A DNA stretch of 64,000 bases from the NCBI GenBank assembly GCA_045543095.1, contig JAZQMC010000025.1:1-64000 (forward strand). The letters run 5' to 3'. Position numbers and translations under genes: made by a program. The notes beneath the pieces are model-generated. The model was not told where the DNA came from. It worked only from the letters and a program-made list of their open reading frames with translations, and made no database searches. Positions 17,209 to 24,311 of this stretch are shown one piece after another; within the stretch, counting starts at the first letter, position 1; each line of letters opens with the position of its first letter. Source of the stretch: Fimenecus sp045543095. GTDB taxonomy: Bacteria; Bacillota; Clostridia; Oscillospirales; Acutalibacteraceae.

Positions 17209-17238
17209 AGTTTATGCGAATATTATGGACAATATGTC
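17209..17238 (-). promoter_or_regulatory. Candidate sigma-E promoter of the SpoIVFA/SpoIVFB-like pair
   Basis: Minus strand GACATATT (17238-17231), a 14-bp gap and CATAAACT (17216-17209) fit the sigma-E pattern closely. The leader would be very short, with transcription starting inside or next to the GCGGTGAT ribosome site, which is the main doubt. Confidence 0.4.
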
Positions 17239-17243
17239 AGTTA

Positions 17244-17996
17244 TTATCTTTTGAAAAATCTTATGATTTTTGCAAGTTCAGTATTGTTTACAGTCTGTTT
17301 TCCGCTTGTATTCACAATATAATCAAGCAACTGCTTTTCTTTATTGAAAACTGCAACGCCAACATCGGCATCGTCTTGAATTTTCAGTTCTGTACGGCTG
17401 TCAACAAAATAAACAATGGGATAAATATCGGCGGTAATGTCGAAATCGCGGAACATTTCTAACATTCTGCGACCTTGACGGTGGGCTTGTTTAACAGGAT
17501 TACCCACTTCTTTTTCGTAAACCTTATCGTTTTTACCGTGTTTTATTTGCTTCCAGTTTGGTTTTGAAGTTTTACCGCTGATTATTCCACGATAATTTTT
17601 GCTTTCAACTATAAAAACTCCGTTTTTGCCGATTACCACGAAATCGAGTTCAAGAGTAACACCGCGGTTGAGAATTACAGGGTTTGTAATGATTGTGAAA
17701 TCTTTGGGAAGTTTTTTGAGGATTTCAAGGGTATCATTCTCACCTTTTACGCCCGACAATAAAATATTATATTTTTTGCGGAATACAAAGAAACAAATTA
17801 ACATTGCTACCGCAATAATAAAAAGAACTATTGGAAATGCAATGTGAAGCTTTGATTTTTCGGTTAAAATTGCCACAAGCATACCCGCACCCAAGCCCAA
17901 AAAAGCAAGAGTGAGCAAGGCGAATAAAGCCGTTTTTAAAAATGCCTTGTTTTTATTCTGTTTTAAAGCAGATTTAATTTTAACTACCCTTGACAT
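17244..17996 (-). CDS. NERD-domain membrane protein
   Basis: A 250-residue protein with two N-terminal membrane helices (about 20-75) and a NERD (nuclease-related) domain from about 85. The domain shows GVKGENDTLEIL, VTLELDFVVIGKNGVFIVESKN and NPVKQAHRQGRRM, the acidic and Lys residues of the nuclease-like fold. The domain is thought to act on DNA, but function is untested in most cases. It begins three bases after ilvD with AAGGTG as ribosome site, so it is co-transcribed with an unrelated biosynthetic gene. Confidence 0.86.
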   Translation of the reverse strand: MSRVVKIKSALKQNKNKAFLKTALFALLTLAFLGLGAGMLVAILTEKSKLHIAFPIVLFIIAVAMLICFFVFRKKYNILLSGVKGENDTLEILKKLPKDFTIITNPVILNRGVTLELDFVVIGKNGVFIVESKNYRGIISGKTSKPNWKQIKHGKNDKVYEKEVGNPVKQAHRQGRRMLEMFRDFDITADIYPIVYFVDSRTELKIQDDADVGVAVFNKEKQLLDYIVNTSGKQTVNNTELAKIIRFFKR

Positions 17997-17999
17997 AAA

Positions 18000-19673
18000 T
18001 TAAAACACCTTTTTCATAACTGCACCATCTTTTGCAGATGAAACGAGAGTTGAATAACGAGCAAGCCAGCCTGACTTAACATTTGGTTCCGGCTTAACAT
18101 AGGATTTTCTTCTTTCGTTGAGTTCTTCATCAGAAACTTTTACATTAATTTTACTTGCAGGAATGTCGATTTCGATGATATCGCCTTCGTAGATAAGACC
18201 AATTTCGCCACCTGCTGCAGCTTCAGGAGAAACGTGACCGATAGATGCACCGCGTGACGCACCGCTGAAACGTCCATCAGTAATAAGAGCAACTGTTTTA
18301 TCAAGTTTCATACCTGCAAGGGCTGAAGTTGGGTTGAGCATTTCTCTCATACCGGGGCCACCAACAGGACCTTCATAACGGATAACAACAACGTCACCGT
18401 CAACTATTTTGCCATTATAAATTGCGTCGATAGCTTCGTCTTCTGAATTAAACACTCTTGCGGGACCTGAATGAACAAGCATTTCGGGAGCAACTGCACT
18501 GCGTTTTACTACACAACCGTCTTTTGCGATGTTACCCCAAAGAATTGCAATACCACCTGTTTCGCTGTATGGATTATCGATAGGACGGATTGCATCTGTA
18601 TTTTTAATATAAGCACCCTCAATATTCTCGCCGACAGTTTTACCTGTTGCTGTGATAAGTGACAAATCAAGAAGGTCTTTCTTTGCAAGTTCAGCCTGAA
18701 CTGCGGGAATACCGCCTGCATTATTAAGGTCGTGCATGTGCGTTCCGCCTGCGGGTGCTAAATGGCAAAGGTTAGGTACTTTTGCACTTATTTCGTTGAA
18801 CATCTGCAAGTCAACGGGAACGCCTGCTTCATTTGCAATTGCAAGAAGATGAAGAACGCTGTTTGATGAACAACCAAGAGCCATATCACAAGCAAGTGCG
18901 TTGCGGATTGACTTTTCATTGATAATGTCACGAGCCTTAATGTCTTTCTCAACAAGGTTCATAATTGCCATACCTGCGTGCTTTGCAAGTTGAATACGAC
19001 CGCTATGTACTGCGGGAATTGTGCCGTTACCGGGAAGAGCGATACCAACTGCCTCTGCAAGACAGTTCATTGAGTTTGCCGTGTACATACCTGAACATGA
19101 ACCGCAACCTGGGCAAACATTTTCTTCAAATTCAAGGAGTTTGCAATCGTCAATCATATTTGCTTTGCGTGCACCAACTGCCTCGAACATTTTTGAAAGT
19201 GAGGTTTCAACACCGTCGATAAGTCCTGACATCATTGGTCCGCCAGAGCAAACAACTGCGGGGATATTAAGACGAACTGCCGCCATAATCATTCCCGGAA
19301 CAATTTTATCACAGTTTGGAACAAGCACCGCACCGTCAAAGCCGTGAGCCATAATCATTGTTTCAACGCTGTCTGCGATAAGCTCGCGAGATGCAAGTGA
19401 ATATTTCATACCGATATGTCCCATTGCTATACCGTCGCATACGCCGATAGCGGGCACCATTACGGGTGTGCCCCCTGCCATACGGACACCTGCTTTAACA
19501 GCTTCTGTGATTTTATCAAGATGAATATGACCGGGAACGATTTCGCTGTGTGCAGACACAACGGCAATCAAAGGTCTTTCGAGTTCTTCTTTTGTATAGC
19601 CCATTGCATAGAAAAGGCTTCTGTTTGGTGCTCTTTCAACACCTTTTACTACATTTTCGCTTCGTAAGTTCAT
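18000..19673 (-). CDS. ilvD: Dihydroxy-acid dehydratase
   Basis: Fourth common step of isoleucine and valine synthesis (dihydroxy acid to keto acid), an Fe-S enzyme. The 557 residues include CDKIVPGMIMAA, the cluster region CPGCGSCSGMYTAN and the C-terminal GRFSGASRGASIGHVSPEAA. It is divergent from the FadR-type regulator and ilvC, so all three likely form one valine/isoleucine unit. Its own sigma-A promoter lies at 19764-19792, with a repeat element in the leader (19698-19752). Confidence 0.96.
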   Translation of the reverse strand: MNLRSENVVKGVERAPNRSLFYAMGYTKEELERPLIAVVSAHSEIVPGHIHLDKITEAVKAGVRMAGGTPVMVPAIGVCDGIAMGHIGMKYSLASRELIADSVETMIMAHGFDGAVLVPNCDKIVPGMIMAAVRLNIPAVVCSGGPMMSGLIDGVETSLSKMFEAVGARKANMIDDCKLLEFEENVCPGCGSCSGMYTANSMNCLAEAVGIALPGNGTIPAVHSGRIQLAKHAGMAIMNLVEKDIKARDIINEKSIRNALACDMALGCSSNSVLHLLAIANEAGVPVDLQMFNEISAKVPNLCHLAPAGGTHMHDLNNAGGIPAVQAELAKKDLLDLSLITATGKTVGENIEGAYIKNTDAIRPIDNPYSETGGIAILWGNIAKDGCVVKRSAVAPEMLVHSGPARVFNSEDEAIDAIYNGKIVDGDVVVIRYEGPVGGPGMREMLNPTSALAGMKLDKTVALITDGRFSGASRGASIGHVSPEAAAGGEIGLIYEGDIIEIDIPASKINVKVSDEELNERRKSYVKPEPNVKSGWLARYSTLVSSAKDGAVMKKVF

Positions 19674-19697
19674 AAGTTTTGCCTCCTAAATATAAGG

Positions 19698-19752
19698 GAA
19701 TGAATCCCTCCACCATCTTCGATGGTCCCCCCTTCCTTTGACAAGGGAGGCT
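19698..19752. repeat. Palindromic repeat in the ilvD leader
   Basis: ACCATCTTCGATGGT forms one hairpin and CCCTTCCTTTGACAAGGG a second. Related to the GGGAGG-rich element at 1-130. On the minus strand it lies between the ilvD promoter and start codon, so it would be part of the mRNA leader. Confidence 0.5.
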
Positions 19753-19763
19753 ATATAAGGTAT

Positions 19764-19792
19764 ATTTTATACTTATGCGACAGATTTTGCAA
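19764..19792 (-). promoter_or_regulatory. Sigma-A promoter of ilvD
   Basis: Minus strand TTGCAA (19792-19787), a 17-bp spacer and TAAAAT (19769-19764). Confidence 0.55.
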
Positions 19793-19819
19793 GGGGGAAT
19801 TATGAAAATCATTTTACAT

Positions 19820-19848
19820 TTGCATTTTTTGAAAATATGTTGTATATT
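19820..19848 (+). promoter_or_regulatory. Promoter of the FadR-type regulator with operator half-site
   Basis: TTGCAT (19820-19825), a 17-bp spacer and TATATT (19843-19848). The segment AATATGTTGTAT (19834-19845), which overlaps the -10, is repeated exactly at 20617-20628 in the ilvC promoter, which points to autoregulation. Confidence 0.55.
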
Positions 19849-19881
19849 AGATTTTAATATTTCTTGATTGGGGAATGTTTT

Positions 19882-20568
19882 ATGGAAAATTTATCACAGA
19901 GAATTGCTGAAACACTCAAAAAAATGATTGTTGAGGAGCATAAGTATAACTACGGTGAAAAGTTACCAAATGAGAATGAGCTTTCACAAGAATTGGGTGT
20001 AAGTCGTTCTACTCTTCGTGAAGCCATCAAGACACTTATTTCAAATGGTGTACTTGTAGTTAAGCGTGGCAAGGGTACTTTTGTTGCGGAAAAAATTGAC
20101 CAATACTCACAAGATGTTGATGTTAATGACTTTCTTAATAAAAAGGTTACTCTTCGTGATTTATATGAAACCCGTTTGATTTTCGAGCCGGAAGCTGCTT
20201 CTCTTGCTTGTAAGCGTGCTACTGACGAGGAAATTGCAGAGATTTTGCGACTTGGCGAAATTTGTCAGACAGAATTAAAAAAAGACCCTCGCGGAGATAA
20301 AAGAATTGAGTCAGAAAGTGCTTTCCATGGTGCTATTCTTAAAGCATCACACAATGAGTTTTTAGGTTATTTCTTACCTATTCTTACAAATACCATAAGA
20401 AAAACTATTGAGCTTAATTACAATCTTGATGTTATTGCGGAAGAAGCATACAAAGACCATATTATGATTATGAATTTCCTTAAAAGCAGAGATTCAGTTG
20501 GCGTTAAGAGTGCAGTTACCATTCACCTGCATCACGCTGTACTCAATGAAAAAATTTCTTTCGATTAA
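19882..20568 (+). CDS. GntR/FadR-family transcriptional regulator
   Basis: A 228-residue regulator. The winged helix (about 1-70) has GEKLPNENELSQELGVSRST and VKRGKGTFV. The FCD ligand domain follows (about 90-225) with the metal-site type residues AFHGAILKAS, YKDHIMIM and IHLHH. ATG 19882 is chosen because GGGGAA precedes it; an in-frame TTG at 19864 lacks a ribosome site. It sits between ilvD and ilvC, and FadR-type operators lie in its own and the ilvC promoter, so it probably controls branched-chain amino acid synthesis. The effector is unknown. Confidence 0.9.
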   Translation: MENLSQRIAETLKKMIVEEHKYNYGEKLPNENELSQELGVSRSTLREAIKTLISNGVLVVKRGKGTFVAEKIDQYSQDVDVNDFLNKKVTLRDLYETRLIFEPEAASLACKRATDEEIAEILRLGEICQTELKKDPRGDKRIESESAFHGAILKASHNEFLGYFLPILTNTIRKTIELNYNLDVIAEEAYKDHIMIMNFLKSRDSVGVKSAVTIHLHHAVLNEKISFD

Positions 20569-20591
20569 TTGTAAAATTATTAAAAAAGGTA

Positions 20592-20619
20592 TTGACAATT
20601 TAATTTTATCATATATAAT
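20592..20619 (+). promoter_or_regulatory. Sigma-A promoter of ilvC
   Basis: TTGACA (20592-20597), a 16-bp spacer and TATAAT (20614-20619). The operator pair at 20617-20660 begins within the -10. Confidence 0.75.
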
Positions 20620-20660
20620 ATGTTGTATGACAACGCAAACAAGATGTCAAACAACATATT
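20617..20660 (+). promoter_or_regulatory. Twin FadR-type operator at the ilvC transcription start
   Basis: TTGTATGACAA (20623-20633) is a near-perfect FadR-family site (TTGTnnnACAA). An inverted relative, TTGTTTGACATC on the minus strand (20643-20654), lies about 21 bp away, two helical turns. Outer arms AATATGTTGT and ACAACATATT make a wider dyad. The position over the -10 and start fits repression. Confidence 0.62.
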
Positions 20661-20686
20661 ATTTTTTATTTTAGGAGATTTTTATT

Positions 20687-21712
20687 ATGTCACAACAGAG
20701 AATGTTCTATCAGGAAGATTGTAATTTAGGTTTATTGGACGGCAAGACTATTGCAGTTATCGGTTACGGTAGCCAAGGTCACGCTCATGCTCTTAACGCT
20801 AAAGAGTCAGGTTGTAATGTTATTATCGGTCTTTACGAGGGCAGTAAGTCTTGGGCAAAGGCTGAAAAGCAGGGCTTTGAGGTTTACACAGCAGCTGAAG
20901 CAGCAAAGAAAGCCGACATCATTATGATTCTTATCAACGACGAATTACAGGCTGATATGTATAAGAAAGATATTGAGCCAAACCTTAAAGAGGGCGATAT
21001 GCTTATGTTTGCTCACGGTTTCAATGTACATTTCGGTTGCATCACACCTCCATCATTCGTTGACGTTACTATGATTGCTCCAAAAGGACCGGGTCATACA
21101 GTTCGTTCAGAATATCAGGCAGGTAAAGGTGTTCCTTGTCTTGTTGCTGTTCATCAGGACGCATCAGGTAAGGCTCTTGATAAGGCTCTTGCTTATGCTC
21201 TTGCTATCGGCGGTGCTCGTGCAGGTGTTCTTGAAACAGATTTCAGAACAGAAACAGAAACAGACCTTTTCGGTGAACAGGCTGTTCTTTGCGGTGGTGT
21301 TTGCGCACTTATGCAGGCAGGCTTTGAAACACTTTGCGAAGCAGGTTATGACCCAAGAAACGCTTACTTTGAATGTATCCACGAAATGAAGCTTATCGTT
21401 GACCTTATTTATCAGAGCGGTTTCGCAGGTATGAGATATTCAATTTCAAATACTGCTGAATACGGCGACTACATCACAGGCCCTAAAATCATTACTGACG
21501 AAACAAAGAAAGCTATGAAGAAGATTCTTTCAGACATTCAGGATGGTACATTCGCAAAAGAATTCTTGCTTGATATGTCACCTGCAGGTCGTCAGGTTCA
21601 CTTTAAGGCTATGAGAAAGCTTGCTTCTGAACATCCTGCAGAAAAAGTTGGCGAAGAAGTTAGAAAGCTTTACAGCTGGAACAACGAAGAAGATAAGTTC
21701 ATCAATAACTAA
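20687..21712 (+). CDS. ilvC: Ketol-acid reductoisomerase
   Basis: Converts acetolactate or acetohydroxybutyrate to dihydroxy acids using a reduced nicotinamide and Mg. Class I, 341 residues, with the dinucleotide motif VIGYGSQGHAHA, APKGPGHTVR, and the metal and catalytic residues in ETDLFGEQAVLCGG and FECIHEMKLIVD. The cofactor loop reads GLYEGSKSWAKA, with Tyr-Glu where many NADPH enzymes have an Arg and a neutral or basic residue, so cofactor choice may differ. Strong AGGAG site; own promoter and terminator. Confidence 0.97.
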   Translation: MSQQRMFYQEDCNLGLLDGKTIAVIGYGSQGHAHALNAKESGCNVIIGLYEGSKSWAKAEKQGFEVYTAAEAAKKADIIMILINDELQADMYKKDIEPNLKEGDMLMFAHGFNVHFGCITPPSFVDVTMIAPKGPGHTVRSEYQAGKGVPCLVAVHQDASGKALDKALAYALAIGGARAGVLETDFRTETETDLFGEQAVLCGGVCALMQAGFETLCEAGYDPRNAYFECIHEMKLIVDLIYQSGFAGMRYSISNTAEYGDYITGPKIITDETKKAMKKILSDIQDGTFAKEFLLDMSPAGRQVHFKAMRKLASEHPAEKVGEEVRKLYSWNNEEDKFINN

Positions 21713-21730
21713 TTTGTTAAATAAATATTT

Positions 21731-21765
21731 AAGAGTACGGAATTTGATTTCCGTACTCTTTTTTG
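21731..21765 (+). terminator. Intrinsic terminator of ilvC
   Basis: AAGAGTACGGAA-TTTGAT-TTCCGTACTCTT followed by TTTTG. Confidence 0.88.
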
Positions 21766-21775
21766 TTTTGTTTGT

Positions 21776-21805
21776 GAGATTCTTCGCTTCGCTCAGAATG
21801 ACACG
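21776..21805. repeat. Short intergenic repeat fragment
   Basis: The segment reading GATTCTTCGCTTCGCTCAGA then ATGAC is a motif I know as scattered in gut Firmicute intergenic DNA; it contains TTCGCTTCGC. It lies between the converging ilvC and mnmA. No coding role. Confidence 0.35.
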
Positions 21806-21819
21806 ATTTCATTTTGCAT

Positions 21820-22842
21820 TTATATAATCTCTCCGCCACCAATGACTTCGTCGCCATTGAAGATTACAAGTGACTGTCCTTTTGTGATTGCTCGTTGCGG
21901 TTCGTCGAATTTTACATGTAAAATGCCGTCTTCTGTCTGCCAAGCCGTTGCGGGTTGTTCTTTATGCCTGTAACGGACACGGGCAAGCACACGGATTGGC
22001 TCTGAAATCACTTTTCCGCTGATTATGTTCACTTTTTTGGCACTTACCTCGTCTGTGAACAAGTCTTCATTATCTCCAAGAATAACATTATTGGTTTCGG
22101 GGTCAATGTTAAGCACATAAAGTGGATTTTTATAAGCAATTCCAAGTCCTTTTCGTTGACCGATTGTATAATTCACAATACCCTTATGCTCGCCGAATGA
22201 AAAGCCATCTTTATGCATAAACAGACCTTTCGGATACACTTTATTATTATATTCCTTAATGAAACCTACATAATCACCGTCGGGAACAAAGCAAATATCC
22301 TGACTATCTTTTTTGCGTGCAGTTATAAAGCCGTTTTCTTCGGCAATTTGGCGAATTTCGGGCTTTGTATATTCACCCAATGGGAACTTAATATGTTTGA
22401 GTTGTTCTTGAGTGAGCATATAGAGAAAATAACTCTGGTCTTTTGTTTCGTCAACTGCTTTTTTCAGTTTATATTCACCATTTTCGCAAACTACTCTTGC
22501 GTAGTGACCGGTTACTACAAAATCGGCATCTAACTCGTGCATTTTTTCCATCATAGCACCAAATTTAAGAGTACGGTTACACTCAACACATGGGTTTGGC
22601 GTTTTGCCCTGCTCATAAAACTCAATAAACTTATCAATAACCTGTTTTTTGAATTCTTCTTTAAGCGGAAAAATATAAAAAGGCATACCAAGTTTGTCGG
22701 CAACTGCTTTTGCATCACCGCAATCCCCTTCGGAATACAGTTGCATTGTAGCACCAACACAGGTATAGCCTTCATTTTTCATAAGTAAAGCGGCGACAGA
22801 ACTGTCCACGCCGCCGCTCATTGCAATTATTGCTTTACTCAT
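21820..22842 (-). CDS. mnmA: tRNA-specific 2-thiouridylase
   Basis: Places sulfur at position 2 of wobble uridine (U34) in Lys, Glu and Gln tRNAs, using ATP and persulfide sulfur. The 340-residue protein has the PP-loop AMSGGVDSSVAALL, the first catalytic Cys in TPNPCVECNR and the second in DSQDICFVPDG. The start follows the nadA stop by two bases. Its place downstream of iscS-iscU-nadA fits supply of sulfur by the nearby cysteine desulfurase. Confidence 0.96.
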   Translation of the reverse strand: MSKAIIAMSGGVDSSVAALLMKNEGYTCVGATMQLYSEGDCGDAKAVADKLGMPFYIFPLKEEFKKQVIDKFIEFYEQGKTPNPCVECNRTLKFGAMMEKMHELDADFVVTGHYARVVCENGEYKLKKAVDETKDQSYFLYMLTQEQLKHIKFPLGEYTKPEIRQIAEENGFITARKKDSQDICFVPDGDYVGFIKEYNNKVYPKGLFMHKDGFSFGEHKGIVNYTIGQRKGLGIAYKNPLYVLNIDPETNNVILGDNEDLFTDEVSAKKVNIISGKVISEPIRVLARVRYRHKEQPATAWQTEDGILHVKFDEPQRAITKGQSLVIFNGDEVIGGGEII

Positions 22843-22844
22843 AG

Positions 22845-23762
22845 TTATTCACCGAGTTTTATCATCATATCAATGCATTTTTTTGCATCTTTGATTGTCT
22901 GCTCGTCCATTATAATTTCTTCGCCACCCTCACCTATTACGGTGTTATAAAGGTCAACGAGAGTTGTCGCCTTCATATTGGGGCAAATGAGTTCTTTTGA
23001 AAGTGGGTAGAAATTTTTATCGGGGCACTCATATTGAAGTGACTCTGCGATACTGATTTCTGTACCGATAATAAATTCTTTTGCATCACTCTTGCGAGCA
23101 TAATCCATAATACCCGATGTTGAACCGATATAATCAGCCTCTGCAACTACCTCGGGTCTGCATTCGGGATGAACAAGGAAAAGTGCATCGGGGTGCAATT
23201 CTTTTGCCCTGTCAACATCTTTTTTGCTCATTCGGGCATGTATGGGACAACCACCCTGCAAAAGCTTAAACTCTTTTTCGGGAACTTGCTCGGCAACGAA
23301 TGCACCAAGGTTACAGTCGGGAATAAAGAGAATTTTGTCATTCTCGATTTTCTTTACAATTTTAACCGCTGATGATGAGGTTACGCACACATCACAAACT
23401 GTTTTAAGGTCCGATGTTGTATTGATATAAGCCACAACGGTGTAATCTGGATATTGCTCTTTTACCTTTGAAATAAGCTCTTTATCCATCTGCTCTGCCA
23501 TTGGGCAACCTGCAATAGGACTTGCGATATAAACTGTTTTTTCGGGTGAGAGAATTTTTACGGTTTCAGCCATAAAACGAACTCCGCACATAATAACAGT
23601 TTTTTGCGGTGCTTTTTCTGCGAGTACGCTCAACTGAAAGCTGTCGCCTGTAAAATCGGCAATTTCTTGAATTTCACGGGCTACATAGCTGTGAGCAAGT
23701 ATACAAATATCTTTTTCTTTTTTTAATTGCAAGATTTTGTCTTGCATTTCTCTTACTGTCAT
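22845..23762 (-). CDS. nadA: Quinolinate synthase
   Basis: Condenses iminoaspartate with dihydroxyacetone phosphate in NAD synthesis, using a 4Fe-4S cluster. The 305 residues include ILAHSYVAREIQEIADFTGDS (binding region), the three cluster Cys within VIMCGVRFMAE, CVTSSSAVKIV or IPDCNLGAF-region, and ELICPNMKATT, and FLVHPECRPEV. nadB and nadC are absent here, so the usual triplet is split. AGGAG precedes ATG 23762. It is likely transcribed from the iscS side or from a promoter hidden in the repeat before it. Confidence 0.94.
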   Translation of the reverse strand: MTVREMQDKILQLKKEKDICILAHSYVAREIQEIADFTGDSFQLSVLAEKAPQKTVIMCGVRFMAETVKILSPEKTVYIASPIAGCPMAEQMDKELISKVKEQYPDYTVVAYINTTSDLKTVCDVCVTSSSAVKIVKKIENDKILFIPDCNLGAFVAEQVPEKEFKLLQGGCPIHARMSKKDVDRAKELHPDALFLVHPECRPEVVAEADYIGSTSGIMDYARKSDAKEFIIGTEISIAESLQYECPDKNFYPLSKELICPNMKATTLVDLYNTVIGEGGEEIIMDEQTIKDAKKCIDMMIKLGE

Positions 23763-23796
23763 TTTAAAACTCCTTTTAAAATGCGGTTCTATTTAC

Positions 23797-23885
23797 GGGA
23801 CGATGTGGGGTGCGGGGGTCCGGTGGACACCTCTGCGAAGCAGAAGCACCGACCGAGCCGGCAGGTGAGACTCATCGTCCCCTAC
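23797..23885. repeat. Composite repeat between iscU and nadA
   Basis: Outer arms GGGACGATG (23797-23805) and CATCGTCCC (23873-23881), then CTAC. Inside are CTCTGCGAAGCAGA and the segment ACCGAGCCGGCAGGTGAGAC, which matches the first bases of the window with one change. No coding potential seen. Confidence 0.6.
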
Positions 23886-23894
23886 ATTAGTTGA

Positions 23895-24311
23895 TTAATG
23901 ATGATGTTCTTCGAATTCAAAGTCTGCGGGATTGTATTCGATATTGTTTTTGTCGTAGTAGTCTTTAACAGCGGCTTTGATTGCCTGCTCTGCAAGAACC
24001 GAGCAGTGAATTTTAACTGCGGGAAGTCCGTCAAGAGCCTCAACAACTGCTTTGTTTGTAAGTTTGAGTGCTTCACTTAAAGGCTGACCTTTAATCATAT
24101 CAGTTGCGATTGAGCTTGTTGCAATTGCAGATGCACAACCATAAGTATTGAATTTAACGTCGGTGATAATATCATTCTCAATTTTGAGATACATTTTCAT
24201 AATATCGCCGCATTTTGCGTTGCCAACTTCGCCCACGCCGTCTGCATCTTCAAGCTTGCCTACATTATGAGGGTTGACAAAATGTTCCATTACCTTCTCT
24301 GAATATTCCAT
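23895..24311 (-). CDS. iscU: Iron-sulfur cluster scaffold, IscU/NifU-N type
   Basis: Scaffold on which Fe-S clusters are built, 138 residues. The three ligand Cys are in GNAKCGDIMK, NTYGCASAIATSS and KIHCSVLAEQAI, and the start MEYSEKVMEHFVNPHNVG is typical. It ends in FEEHHH, a natural His tail seen in related clostridial proteins. The ATG shares one base with the iscS stop (TAATG), so the two proteins are made together. Confidence 0.95.
   Translation of the reverse strand: MEYSEKVMEHFVNPHNVGKLEDADGVGEVGNAKCGDIMKMYLKIENDIITDVKFNTYGCASAIATSSIATDMIKGQPLSEALKLTNKAVVEALDGLPAVKIHCSVLAEQAIKAAVKDYYDKNNIEYNPADFEFEEHHH

Noticed and set aside
19674..20686. T-box or riboswitch leader for ilvD or ilvC
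   Set aside because: I looked for a T-box sequence and an anti-terminator and found none; only promoters, a repeat and FadR-type sites are visible.
23895..23905. FEEHHH tail of IscU as a cloning tag
   Set aside because: Only three His, and His-rich tails occur naturally in clostridial IscU proteins; surrounding DNA is normal.
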